This document shows, piece by piece, positions 1 to 4,854 of a stretch of 5,173 bases of DNA (within the stretch, counting starts at the first letter, position 1; every line of letters begins with the position of its first letter). The notes beneath the pieces were generated by a model, which saw only the letters and a program-made list of their open reading frames with translations, made no database searches and was not told the origin of the DNA. Made by a program: the position numbers and the translations under genes. This stretch comes from an uncultured Eubacteriales bacterium (GTDB taxonomy: Bacteria; Bacillota; Clostridia; Oscillospirales; Oscillospiraceae). The stretch is taken from positions 1 to 5,173 of the forward strand of contig UROL01000146.1 in assembly GCA_900549495.1 (NCBI GenBank), read 5' to 3'.

Positions 1-204
1 CTCACCCTTCTTTCCAGGTTGACGGGAAGGCCGGTGCCGGAGAGCTTACAGGAGCTTACCGAGAAGGCCATGTTCAGCCAGCACCTGCTGACGGCGGAGG
101 AGCTGCGACTCTATCCCGCCTGCCAGAGGGCCTACTGCCGCTGTCTGCGCCAGGCCCCCTGGTGGAAAAAGCCGGTATACCGGTATTATTACGCCGTTAT
201 TTAG
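1..204 (+). CDS. C-terminal end of a cut gene, possibly a transglutaminase/DUF4129-like membrane protein
   Basis: The reading frame is open from the first base to a TAG stop at 202-204, so this is most likely the last 67 residues of a gene starting left of the window. A TTG codon at 19 could serve as a start, but no ribosome binding site precedes it. The tail is soluble and rich in Leu, Arg and Tyr. It carries a FSQHLLTAEEL segment and ends in a basic-aromatic stretch (WWKKPVYRYYY). In my recollection this resembles the cytosolic tails of clostridial transglutaminase-like/DUF4129 membrane proteins, but no catalytic residue lies in the visible part, so the family call is weak. It ends 23 bases before the next gene and is probably cotranscribed with it. 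Confidence 0.5.
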   Translation, partial: LTLLSRLTGRPVPESLQELTEKAMFSQHLLTAEELRLYPACQRAYCRCLRQAPWWKKPVYRYYYAVI

Positions 205-212
205 GGTAACAA

Positions 213-218
213 AAGGAG
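213..218 (+). promoter_or_regulatory. Ribosome binding site of the 96-residue ORF
   Basis: AAGGAG lies 9 bases before the ATG at 228. It is a near-perfect Shine-Dalgarno sequence in an A-rich context. It is the main evidence that the small downstream ORF is a translated gene. Confidence 0.8.
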
Positions 219-227
219 AAAAAATCT

Positions 228-518
228 ATGGAACGTGCCTTTATCACCGCCTGGGAGCAGTGCCGTTCTCAGGCCGCCGCTGCCGGTGTCCGTATGCGCC
301 CGGTGGCCCCGGAGGAGGCTCTGAAAACCGCCCACCGCATCCTCACCGGAAGCCGCCTCAGCGACGGATTTTCCCAGCTGGCAGCCCAGCATCACTTGGA
401 ATGGAGCCTGGAGGCCCTGTCCATCGACAAGCGCTTCACCTCGCTGTTTACCGATGCGGAGGCCAACGAGGCCCTGACCCGCCTGATGGAGGCGGGATAC
501 TTCTCCATCCAGCCATAA
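228..518 (+). CDS. Hypothetical protein, 96 aa
   Basis: The function is not recognised. The ORF starts at ATG 228 after a strong AAGGAG site and ends in TAA at 516-518, directly at a strong terminator, so it is very likely a real gene and the last of its transcript. The product has no signal peptide or membrane segment and looks mostly alpha-helical and cytosolic. The N-terminal third (about 1-40) is Ala/Arg-rich. The C-terminal half holds a Leu/Glu/Ala-rich stretch, roughly 45-92, with the string SIDKRFTSLF and a closing LMEAGYF. No metal-binding Cys/His cluster, nucleotide-binding loop or helix-turn-helix is obvious. Its upstream neighbour is the gene cut by the left edge. It may be a lineage-specific small protein of gut Clostridia, but that is an impression and has not been tested by search. 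Confidence 0.75.
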   Translation: MERAFITAWEQCRSQAAAAGVRMRPVAPEEALKTAHRILTGSRLSDGFSQLAAQHHLEWSLEALSIDKRFTSLFTDAEANEALTRLMEAGYFSIQP

Positions 519-562
519 AAAGCAGCATCCTCCGGTCTGTTTGCCGGGGGATGCTGCTTTTT
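517..562. terminator. Bidirectional Rho-independent terminator
   Basis: An inverted repeat has arms 517-535 and 544-562 and an 8-base loop (536-543). The outer 14 base pairs are perfect (AAAAAGCAGCATCC with its complement), followed by one T-G wobble and four more GC pairs. The A-run at one end and the T-run at the other give a five-U tract in both directions. It therefore serves the plus-strand unit ending at 518 and the minus-strand unit ending at 580. Its first bases overlap the TAA stop of the 96-residue gene. Confidence 0.93.
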
Positions 563-579
563 GGGGATTGCCTATGGGG

Positions 580-1431
580 TTATGAAAATTTCTGCTGAAT
601 TGCGGCAATGCCCCTTTCCAGAATGCCCTGGGACTGTTCACCGAAAACCTGATGAAACAGGGCGTATTCTGTAAGGGAGGCGTGGGGGACGGCCCAGGCA
701 CCGGCGTCGGTACCGGGGGCCAGAAGCCCTCCCAGGGCGGCGAAGTGGCGGATATTTTCCTGGGCGGCGGCAAGTATTTGCGCTACGGCAGTTTCGTCAA
801 AGCGGCCCCGGCCCCGGAGATTGCCGATGGTGGACAGGGTGGGCACCCATACGGTTCCCGCCTCCTGCATGGCGTGGAGGGCCTCCTGGTCCAGATAGGC
901 TCCGTGCTCCACGGAGTCCACCCCGGCCTGAGCGGCGGCCTGAACGGTTCGGGCCCCATTGGCGTGGGCCATTACCGGCAACCCTTCTTCATGGGCGATG
1001 TGAACCATCTCCCGGATGGTTTCCGGCGGCAGGCCCGGCTGGGTGAGCACACCGAAGCGGTTAAAATCCATCAGGCCGGAAATCATAATTTTGATAAAAT
1101 CTGCCCCTGCCCTCCGCTGCTGAGTGACCAGGCGGGCATAGTCCTGTAGGGTATCAAATTGCGTGCCGATAAAGCTGCCATAGTGCCCCGCCATGCACAG
1201 GGGGGACAGGGGGGTTACCAGCCGAATTCCGTATTCCGGTGCCAGGGCCCGGGCTCTGGCACCCACTCCCCAGCGATCGCCTCCCTCCCGCAGGTAGGAA
1301 AAGCCCGCCGCCTGATAGCGGCGGAGGTTTTCCCGGAGAATGTGCTCCTCTGGCCCGGCCCGGTGGGCGGCAATGGCAGCCTTCCAATCCACTCCGTCCA
1401 GCACCATATGAATGTGACAGTCGCAGTACAT
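580..1431 (-). CDS. Amidohydrolase family protein (metal-dependent hydrolase), compact form
   Basis: This 283-residue protein looks like a TIM-barrel amidohydrolase of the imidazolonepropionase/prolidase-like branch. The metal-ligand pattern is visible: HxH at H6/H8 on the first strand (CDCHIH), a candidate carboxylated lysine K114 in DFIKIMISG, H156 in MAHANG, H176 in SVEHGAYL, and D242 in GTDAG. The barrel core is complete, but the N- and C-terminal beta-sandwich flanks usual in 400-residue relatives are missing. HxH falls six residues from the start, and only about 40 residues follow the last ligand. I chose ATG at 1431, which has AGAGGG upstream. A GTG at 1449 would add six residues but lies beside a GC-rich hairpin with no good site. 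It follows uxaC by 52 bases and is probably cotranscribed. The substrate is unknown; hydrolysis of a C-N bond is inferred from the family. Confidence 0.88.
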   Translation of the reverse strand: MYCDCHIHMVLDGVDWKAAIAAHRAGPEEHILRENLRRYQAAGFSYLREGGDRWGVGARARALAPEYGIRLVTPLSPLCMAGHYGSFIGTQFDTLQDYARLVTQQRRAGADFIKIMISGLMDFNRFGVLTQPGLPPETIREMVHIAHEEGLPVMAHANGARTVQAAAQAGVDSVEHGAYLDQEALHAMQEAGTVWVPTLSTIGNLRGRGRFDETAVAQILAAAQENIRHFAALGGLLAPGTDAGAWAVPHASLTEYALFHQVFGEQSQGILERGIAAIQQKFS

Positions 1432-1449
1432 AGCCTTCCCTCTATTCAC

Positions 1450-1474
1450 CGAGCCGCCCCACCGGGGCGGCTCG
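1450..1474. repeat. GC-rich intergenic hairpin between uxaC and the amidohydrolase
   Basis: A perfect 11-bp inverted repeat has arms CGAGCCGCCCC (1450-1460) and its complement (1464-1474) and a 3-base loop. It sits between the uxaC stop (1484) and the amidohydrolase start (1431). No T-run follows on either strand, so it is not a classical Rho-independent terminator. It may stabilise the 3' end of the uxaC message, mark an RNA processing site or cause partial attenuation. These roles are inference. Confidence 0.7.
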
Positions 1475-1483
1475 TGTCGTCGA

Positions 1484-2899
1484 TTAAATCAGCTCATCAA
1501 AGCGAAAATAGTGCAGGGTGTTGCAGTAGCTGATGTTCTCCACCATCCGGCCCAGGGCCTTCATGTCGTCGGGATACTCGCCGTCCTCCACCAGCTGGCC
1601 GAAGAGGTTGCACAGAATCCGGCGGAAATACTCGTGCCGGGTGTAGCTCAGGAAGGAGCGGGAGTCGGTGAGCATACCGTTGAAGGTGCCCATGGCCCCC
1701 AGGCTCATCAGGCTCACCATTTGGGCCTCCATGCCGGGCTTATGGTCGTTGAACCACCAGGCGGCGCCCTGCTGCACCTTGCCGGGGATGGAGGCATCGG
1801 TCTGGAAGGCACCGATCAGGGAGCCGATGGTGCCGTTGTCGGCGGGGTTCAGGGAGTACAGAATGGTCTTGGGCAGAGCCCCCTCGGCCTCCAGCTTGCT
1901 CAGCAGCCGGGCAAGACCGGCGGCGTTGGGCTGGTCGTTGATGCAGTCGTAGCCGGTGTCGGGGCCCAGCTTGGCGAACATCTTGGCGGAGTTGTCCCGC
2001 AGGCAGGCAAAGTGGAACTGGCTGACCCAGTTCAGGCGGCTGTATTCCTTGCCCACGGCAATGAGCATGGCGGTGTGATAGGCCAGCTGCTCGTTCCAGG
2101 TGATGGCGCTGCCGCTCTTGGCCCGGGCCAGAATGTCGTCCAGCTGGGCCTCACTGACCTCCACGCAGAAGCCGTAGTCCAGGGCGTGATCCGCCACCCG
2201 GCAGCGGTGGTGGTTGAAGTAGGCAATCCGGTTGGCTAGGGCCCGGCGCATGTCCGCAGCGGTGTTGATGGCAAAGCCCACCACCTTCTCCAGCTGGGCG
2301 ACGTAGGCGGGAAAGGTGGGCTTGTCCGCCCGCATGGCCTTGTCCGGCCGGAAGGCGGGAAGCACCACGGCGGGGGCGGTGGGGTCGGCGGCCAGCTTTT
2401 CGTGCCAGCGCAGGTCGTCCACAGGGTCATCGGTGGTGCAAATCAGCTTCACGTTGGACTTGCGGATGATGCCCCGGACGGACATCTCCGGCTGGGCCAG
2501 GATGGCGTTGCACTTCTCGTAGATTTCCATGGCATTGTCGCCATTCAGAGGCTGGGTGATGCCGAAATATCGCTGTAGCTCCAGGTGAGTCCAGTGGTAC
2601 AGGGGGTTGCCGATGAGGCTGGGCATACACTCGGCCCACTTCTGGAACTTCTCCGCCGGACTGGCATCCCCGGTGATGTATTTCTCGGCCACGCCGCAGG
2701 AGCGCATGGCCCGCCACTTGTAGTGGTCACCCCCCAGCCATACCTGGGTGATGGACTGATAGCGCCGGTCCTCGTAAATCTCCTGGGGGTTGATGTGGCA
2801 GTGGTAGTCAATAATGGGCATATGCTCGGCGTACTCATGATAGAGCTTCCGGGCGGTTTCCGTTTTCAGCAGAAAATCCGCATTCATAAAAGTGTTCAT
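1484..2899 (-). CDS. uxaC: Uronate isomerase (glucuronate isomerase)
   Basis: Cytosolic enzyme (EC 5.3.1.12) that interconverts D-glucuronate and D-fructuronate, and D-galacturonate and D-tagaturonate, the first step of hexuronate breakdown. The 471-residue length matches the family. Recognisable segments in order are the metal-binding HxH at H33/H35 (DYHCHINP), GNPLYHWTHLEL at about 97-108, CTTDDP at 154-159, LPAFRPDK at 180-187, WVSQFHF at 291-297, AWWFND at 380-385 and the TDSRSFLSYTRHEYFR region at 411-426 with D412. The uronate isomerase family belongs to the amidohydrolase superfamily. The start is ATG 2899, with AAAGGAG 8 bases upstream. Its own promoter lies just upstream, and the preceding psd unit has its own terminator. 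The amidohydrolase follows. No uxaA, uxaB, uxuA, uxuB, kdgK or uronate transporter is in the window, so the rest of the pathway must be elsewhere. Confidence 0.97.
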   Translation of the reverse strand: MNTFMNADFLLKTETARKLYHEYAEHMPIIDYHCHINPQEIYEDRRYQSITQVWLGGDHYKWRAMRSCGVAEKYITGDASPAEKFQKWAECMPSLIGNPLYHWTHLELQRYFGITQPLNGDNAMEIYEKCNAILAQPEMSVRGIIRKSNVKLICTTDDPVDDLRWHEKLAADPTAPAVVLPAFRPDKAMRADKPTFPAYVAQLEKVVGFAINTAADMRRALANRIAYFNHHRCRVADHALDYGFCVEVSEAQLDDILARAKSGSAITWNEQLAYHTAMLIAVGKEYSRLNWVSQFHFACLRDNSAKMFAKLGPDTGYDCINDQPNAAGLARLLSKLEAEGALPKTILYSLNPADNGTIGSLIGAFQTDASIPGKVQQGAAWWFNDHKPGMEAQMVSLMSLGAMGTFNGMLTDSRSFLSYTRHEYFRRILCNLFGQLVEDGEYPDDMKALGRMVENISYCNTLHYFRFDELI

Positions 2900-2929
2900 G
2901 GCTGTCCGCTCCTTTGGTTTTTCGTCTGC

Positions 2930-2948
2930 ACTGTAATGATAGGACAGT
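2930..2948. promoter_or_regulatory. Operator-like inverted repeat over the uxaC -10 box
   Basis: ACTGT (2930-2934) and ACAGT (2944-2948) form a perfect 5-bp inverted repeat with a 9-base spacer containing the -10 hexamer. A dimeric repressor bound here would block RNA polymerase, which fits a substrate-induced hexuronate gene. The regulator is not in the window and the short arms could arise by chance. Confidence 0.35.
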
Positions 2949-2964
2949 TTTTTTCATTCGTCAA
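2936..2964 (-). promoter_or_regulatory. Sigma-A-type promoter of uxaC
   Basis: On the minus strand, TTGACG (-35, bases 2959-2964) is followed after exactly 17 bases by TATCAT (-10, bases 2936-2941). Each hexamer matches the consensus at five of six positions. Transcription should start near 2929, giving a leader of about 30 bases with the AAAGGAG site. Confidence 0.8.
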
Positions 2965-2993
2965 CTCTTTTTTGAAAACCAAATCCGAAAGAG

Positions 2994-3024
2994 AAAAACC
3001 GGCAGACCCCTTGGCCTGCCGGTT
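2994..3024 (-). terminator. Rho-independent terminator of pssA-psd
   Basis: On the minus strand a perfect 9-bp stem, AACCGGCAG (plus-strand arms 2997-3005 and 3016-3024), with a 10-base loop is followed by a run of five Ts. It lies about 30 bases past the psd stop. It separates the phospholipid operon from uxaC, which has its own promoter just beyond. Confidence 0.88.
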
Positions 3025-3054
3025 CCGGAACGGATGTATTGTGGGTGTGCTGCC

Positions 3055-3924
3055 TCAGCCGGGATGGCGGCAGCCGATTTTCTGCCCCAGCCGAACCACG
3101 GTCTCGGCCTCCTGGGCGGTGTTACGCAGAATGTCCTCGTCCAGGATAGCGGCATCCCTTTGCAGCAGGACGATGACGGTGGAGCCCCCGAATTCAAACC
3201 GGCCCTTTTCCTCCCCCCGGGAGACCTGACGGGAGCCAGGGGCATTGACAATTCTTCCCACCATGGCAGCCCCCACCTCCATTTGCAGCAGGGTGCCGAA
3301 ATCCTCGCTTTCCAGCAGGGTATACTCCCGGGTGTTCTCCCGATAGATGGGGTATCGGCTGGCAGCGGCGGGGTTGACGGTATGGAATACCCCGGGGATT
3401 CGGACGGACTCCCCGGCAAAGCCGGAATCGATGTAGGCGTAGCGGTGGTAGTCCCCCACGGTGAGGCGGAACAGCAGCAGGGTTCCACCTAAAAAAGTTT
3501 CGGCCAACCGGGAATCCCGCAGCAGACCTGCCAGGGTGTATTCCGTACCCTTCACCCAGAACCGGGAGTCGGGACGGATGGGGCAGACGGTGAGCTTGCT
3601 GTCGCAGGGGGCAATGAGATGGCCGGGCTCCCGGTCGATGGGCCTGCGCCCGGGCTTTAGCTGACGGGTAAAGAAATCGTTGAAGCTGCGGTAGGGCCGC
3701 TGCTCAAAATCCTCCATGCTCAGGTGGTTTTTTCGGATAAAGGGCTTTACCGCCAGGGCAGAAATTCTCCGGTCCAGCAGCCAGCCTGCCGCCCGGCTGA
3801 CCCGGGGGCGGATCAGCCCCTTTACAATCAGGCGGCCCAGGGAGGTGCCGTAGAGCCATTCCAGCATCCGGTCCTGCTCCTGGTCTCCGGGAACGATGTT
3901 CCCCTCTCTGTCCTTCCAAATCAT
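3055..3924 (-). CDS. psd: Phosphatidylserine decarboxylase proenzyme
   Basis: This pyruvoyl enzyme converts phosphatidylserine to phosphatidylethanolamine and CO2 at the membrane (EC 4.1.1.65). The 289 residues match the clostridial-type family. Visible landmarks are FNDFFTRQLKPGRRPID (81-97), the Asp of the self-cleavage triad in APCDSK (D108), the His in VGDYHRY (H160), FHTVNP (180-185), and the processing motif FGGST at 245-249. Self-cleavage between G247 and S248 would give a beta chain of 247 residues and an alpha chain of 42 residues whose Ser becomes the pyruvoyl group. The motif reads GGST where E. coli has LGST, as in other clostridial forms I recall. The ATG at 3924 overlaps the pssA stop (ATGA). 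No Shine-Dalgarno is visible, so translation is probably coupled to pssA. The frame stays open upstream inside pssA, but that part is out-of-frame pssA sequence. Confidence 0.96.
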   Translation of the reverse strand: MIWKDREGNIVPGDQEQDRMLEWLYGTSLGRLIVKGLIRPRVSRAAGWLLDRRISALAVKPFIRKNHLSMEDFEQRPYRSFNDFFTRQLKPGRRPIDREPGHLIAPCDSKLTVCPIRPDSRFWVKGTEYTLAGLLRDSRLAETFLGGTLLLFRLTVGDYHRYAYIDSGFAGESVRIPGVFHTVNPAAASRYPIYRENTREYTLLESEDFGTLLQMEVGAAMVGRIVNAPGSRQVSRGEEKGRFEFGGSTVIVLLQRDAAILDEDILRNTAQEAETVVRLGQKIGCRHPG

Positions 3925-4538
3925 CCGGGGCACCGCAGCAGCAGAATCAGCAGGGGAGCCAGCACCGCTGCACCCATGGCAATGAATTTCCACAGCACAG
4001 GCTTCTTCACCTTGAAATCCAGGATGTACAGGAAGCCGAACAGCGCCAGCGCCAGCCGCAGCACCCACAGCTTGTAGCTGCCGGGCACCAGCAGATAGGC
4101 CAGATACACCGCCGGGGCCGCAATGTCCAGGCACACCACCGGCAGACCGTGGTAGTCCCCCTTGGTGCCCAGCTCGGCCTGAACGGCCATGACATTGAAA
4201 TATCCCAGACGGATGACACAGCACAGGCAGTAGGCCCCCAGCAGGGTCATGTCGAAAACGCCCTTCATGCCCAGCATATAGAACAGCGCCGCCGGGCACA
4301 CGCCGAAGGAAATCAGGTCGCACAGGGAGTCAATCTGAATGCCGAAAAGCATTTCGTTCTTTGTCCGGTTCTTCTTTTTCCGGGCCACAATGCCGTCCAG
4401 GGTGTCGCATACCAGGGCCACCGCCATGCACAAAATGGCGTTGACGTACATCCCATGTACGGACATGGCCACCCCCAGCAGCCCCGCCAGGGCCCCCAGA
4501 TAGGTGAGAATCACAGTGTAATCGTAAAATCCAATCAT
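3921..4538 (-). CDS. pssA: CDP-diacylglycerol-serine O-phosphatidyltransferase
   Basis: Integral membrane enzyme of the CDP-alcohol phosphatidyltransferase family. It joins serine to CDP-diacylglycerol, releasing CMP and phosphatidylserine (EC 2.7.8.8). It has 205 residues. The signature runs from D45, D48-G49 and A52-R53 to G66, D70 and D74, with the metal-binding aspartates all present. The gap between AR and G is 12 residues instead of the usual 8, with a basic insert KKKNRTKN. About six or seven hydrophobic segments are seen, roughly 9-29, 31-46, 75-90, 96-117, 131-153, 157-175 and 185-203. I chose ATG 4538, which has GAGAGG 8 bases upstream and gives the family-like start MIGFYDYTVILTYLG. 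A GTG at 4577 would add 13 residues but has no ribosome site. It is followed by psd with a 4-base overlap, and the pairing supports the serine specificity. Confidence 0.94.
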   Translation of the reverse strand: MIGFYDYTVILTYLGALAGLLGVAMSVHGMYVNAILCMAVALVCDTLDGIVARKKKNRTKNEMLFGIQIDSLCDLISFGVCPAALFYMLGMKGVFDMTLLGAYCLCCVIRLGYFNVMAVQAELGTKGDYHGLPVVCLDIAAPAVYLAYLLVPGSYKLWVLRLALALFGFLYILDFKVKKPVLWKFIAMGAAVLAPLLILLLRCPG

Positions 4539-4594
4539 TCGTCCAGCCTCTCTCTGTTTTTGCAGATAATCATGCACTTTAATTTATGAACCAA

Positions 4595-4623
4595 ATTTTA
4601 ACACACAGCCGGGGCAAATGCAA
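4595..4623 (-). promoter_or_regulatory. Probable promoter of pssA-psd
   Basis: On the minus strand TAAAAT (-10, bases 4595-4600) is preceded by TGT, making an extended -10. It lies 17 bases from a weak -35 TTGCAT (4618-4623). The start point would be near 4588, giving a leader of about 50 bases before the pssA ATG at 4538. The expected start falls upstream of the GTG at 4577, so the promoter does not by itself choose between the two pssA starts. Confidence 0.6.
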
Positions 4624-4666
4624 GAATATTAAGCAAATGTTAAGGCGGAGAACTGCAAATATTAAG
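4619..4666. repeat. Direct repeat upstream of the pssA promoter
   Basis: AATATTAAG occurs at 4625-4633 and again at 4658-4666. In wider form the two copies are TGCAAGAATATTAAG (4619-4633) and TGCAAATATTAAG (4654-4666), which differ by a two-base indel. The first copy touches the pssA -35 box. It could be a regulator site for lipid synthesis or a chance AT-rich match. Confidence 0.35.
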
Positions 4667-4854
4667 AAGCAGCGCAATGCGGCAGCGAAGCGTTCTTTCT
4701 CCAAAGCGACATGGAAAATCTCCTGCACCAACGGTTTCTACTAAGACAGCGTTACCGGGCGGGTCAGGGCACCACCGTATTGGTACCATCCCCAAGCGTA
4801 ATTGAACAGGGCACGACAGCCGGAAAGCGTGTCATGCCCTGTTGAGAAAGCTGC
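4660..4854. other. Gene-free structured spacer, possible dispersed repeat or RNA
   Basis: This is the main part of the roughly 315-base stretch between pssA and the dehydrogenase. It contains no convincing gene. It looks less AT-rich than a usual promoter spacer and contains short palindromes (for example TGGTACCA at 4781-4788), ending in a strong hairpin at 4805-4843. Two tiny ORFs lie in it. One of 44 codons on the plus strand (ATG 4711 to TGA 4843-4845) has no ribosome site and ends inside the hairpin arm. One of 16 codons on the minus strand (4662-4712) has AGGAG 7 bases before ATG. Neither product is recognisable. The region may be an intergenic repeat, a decayed gene or a small RNA, and none of these can be shown here. 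Confidence 0.3.
4805..4843 (-). terminator. Probable terminator of the dehydrogenase gene
   Basis: A 9-bp perfect stem (AACAGGGCA at 4805-4813 with TGCCCTGTT at 4835-4843) is followed, after one C-A mismatch, by four more pairs (4815-4818 with 4830-4833) and an 11-base loop. It lies 11 bases past the dehydrogenase stop. Read on the minus strand it is followed only by a broken T-run (TT-CAATT), so termination may be incomplete. Confidence 0.5.

Noticed and set aside
652..1149. Plus-strand open frame of 165 codons antisense to the amidohydrolase
   Set aside because: It is Gly-rich low-complexity translation opposite a gene with intact active-site motifs, so it is a shadow of the real gene.
1432..1449. 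GTG start at 1449 for the amidohydrolase
   Set aside because: It adds six residues without family character and lies against the hairpin. The ATG at 1431 has AGAGGG at good distance.
1511..2239. Long plus-strand open frame of 242 codons antisense to uxaC
   Set aside because: It lies wholly inside the clearly identified uxaC gene. Its Gly/Val/Gln/His-rich composition is what GC-rich antisense codons give, and no family is recognisable.
2917..2930. TGCAGACGAAAAAC on the minus strand as a catabolite-control (cre) site before uxaC
   Set aside because: Only the first half resembles the cre consensus; the CA end is out of register.
2585..3492. Overlapping plus-strand frames spanning the uxaC 5' end, its promoter and psd
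   Set aside because: They cross a promoter and a terminator of the minus-strand genes and show no domain.
3925..4323. N-terminal extension of psd inside pssA
   Set aside because: The frame is open but it translates pssA in another frame. The psd homology begins at the ATG at 3924.
4539..4577. GTG start at 4577 for pssA
   Set aside because: The sequence before it has no ribosome site, and the extra 13 polar residues are unlike the family. The ATG at 4538 has GAGAGG upstream and a typical N-terminus.
4771..4805. T-box-like string (minus-strand GGGGATGGTACC)
   Set aside because: It resembles the T-box core only loosely, has no matching specifier or antiterminator layout, and no amino-acid gene follows.
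4711..4845. 44-codon plus-strand ORF as a gene
   Set aside because: It has no ribosome binding site, runs into the terminator-like hairpin and has no recognisable product. It is kept only as part of the spacer description.
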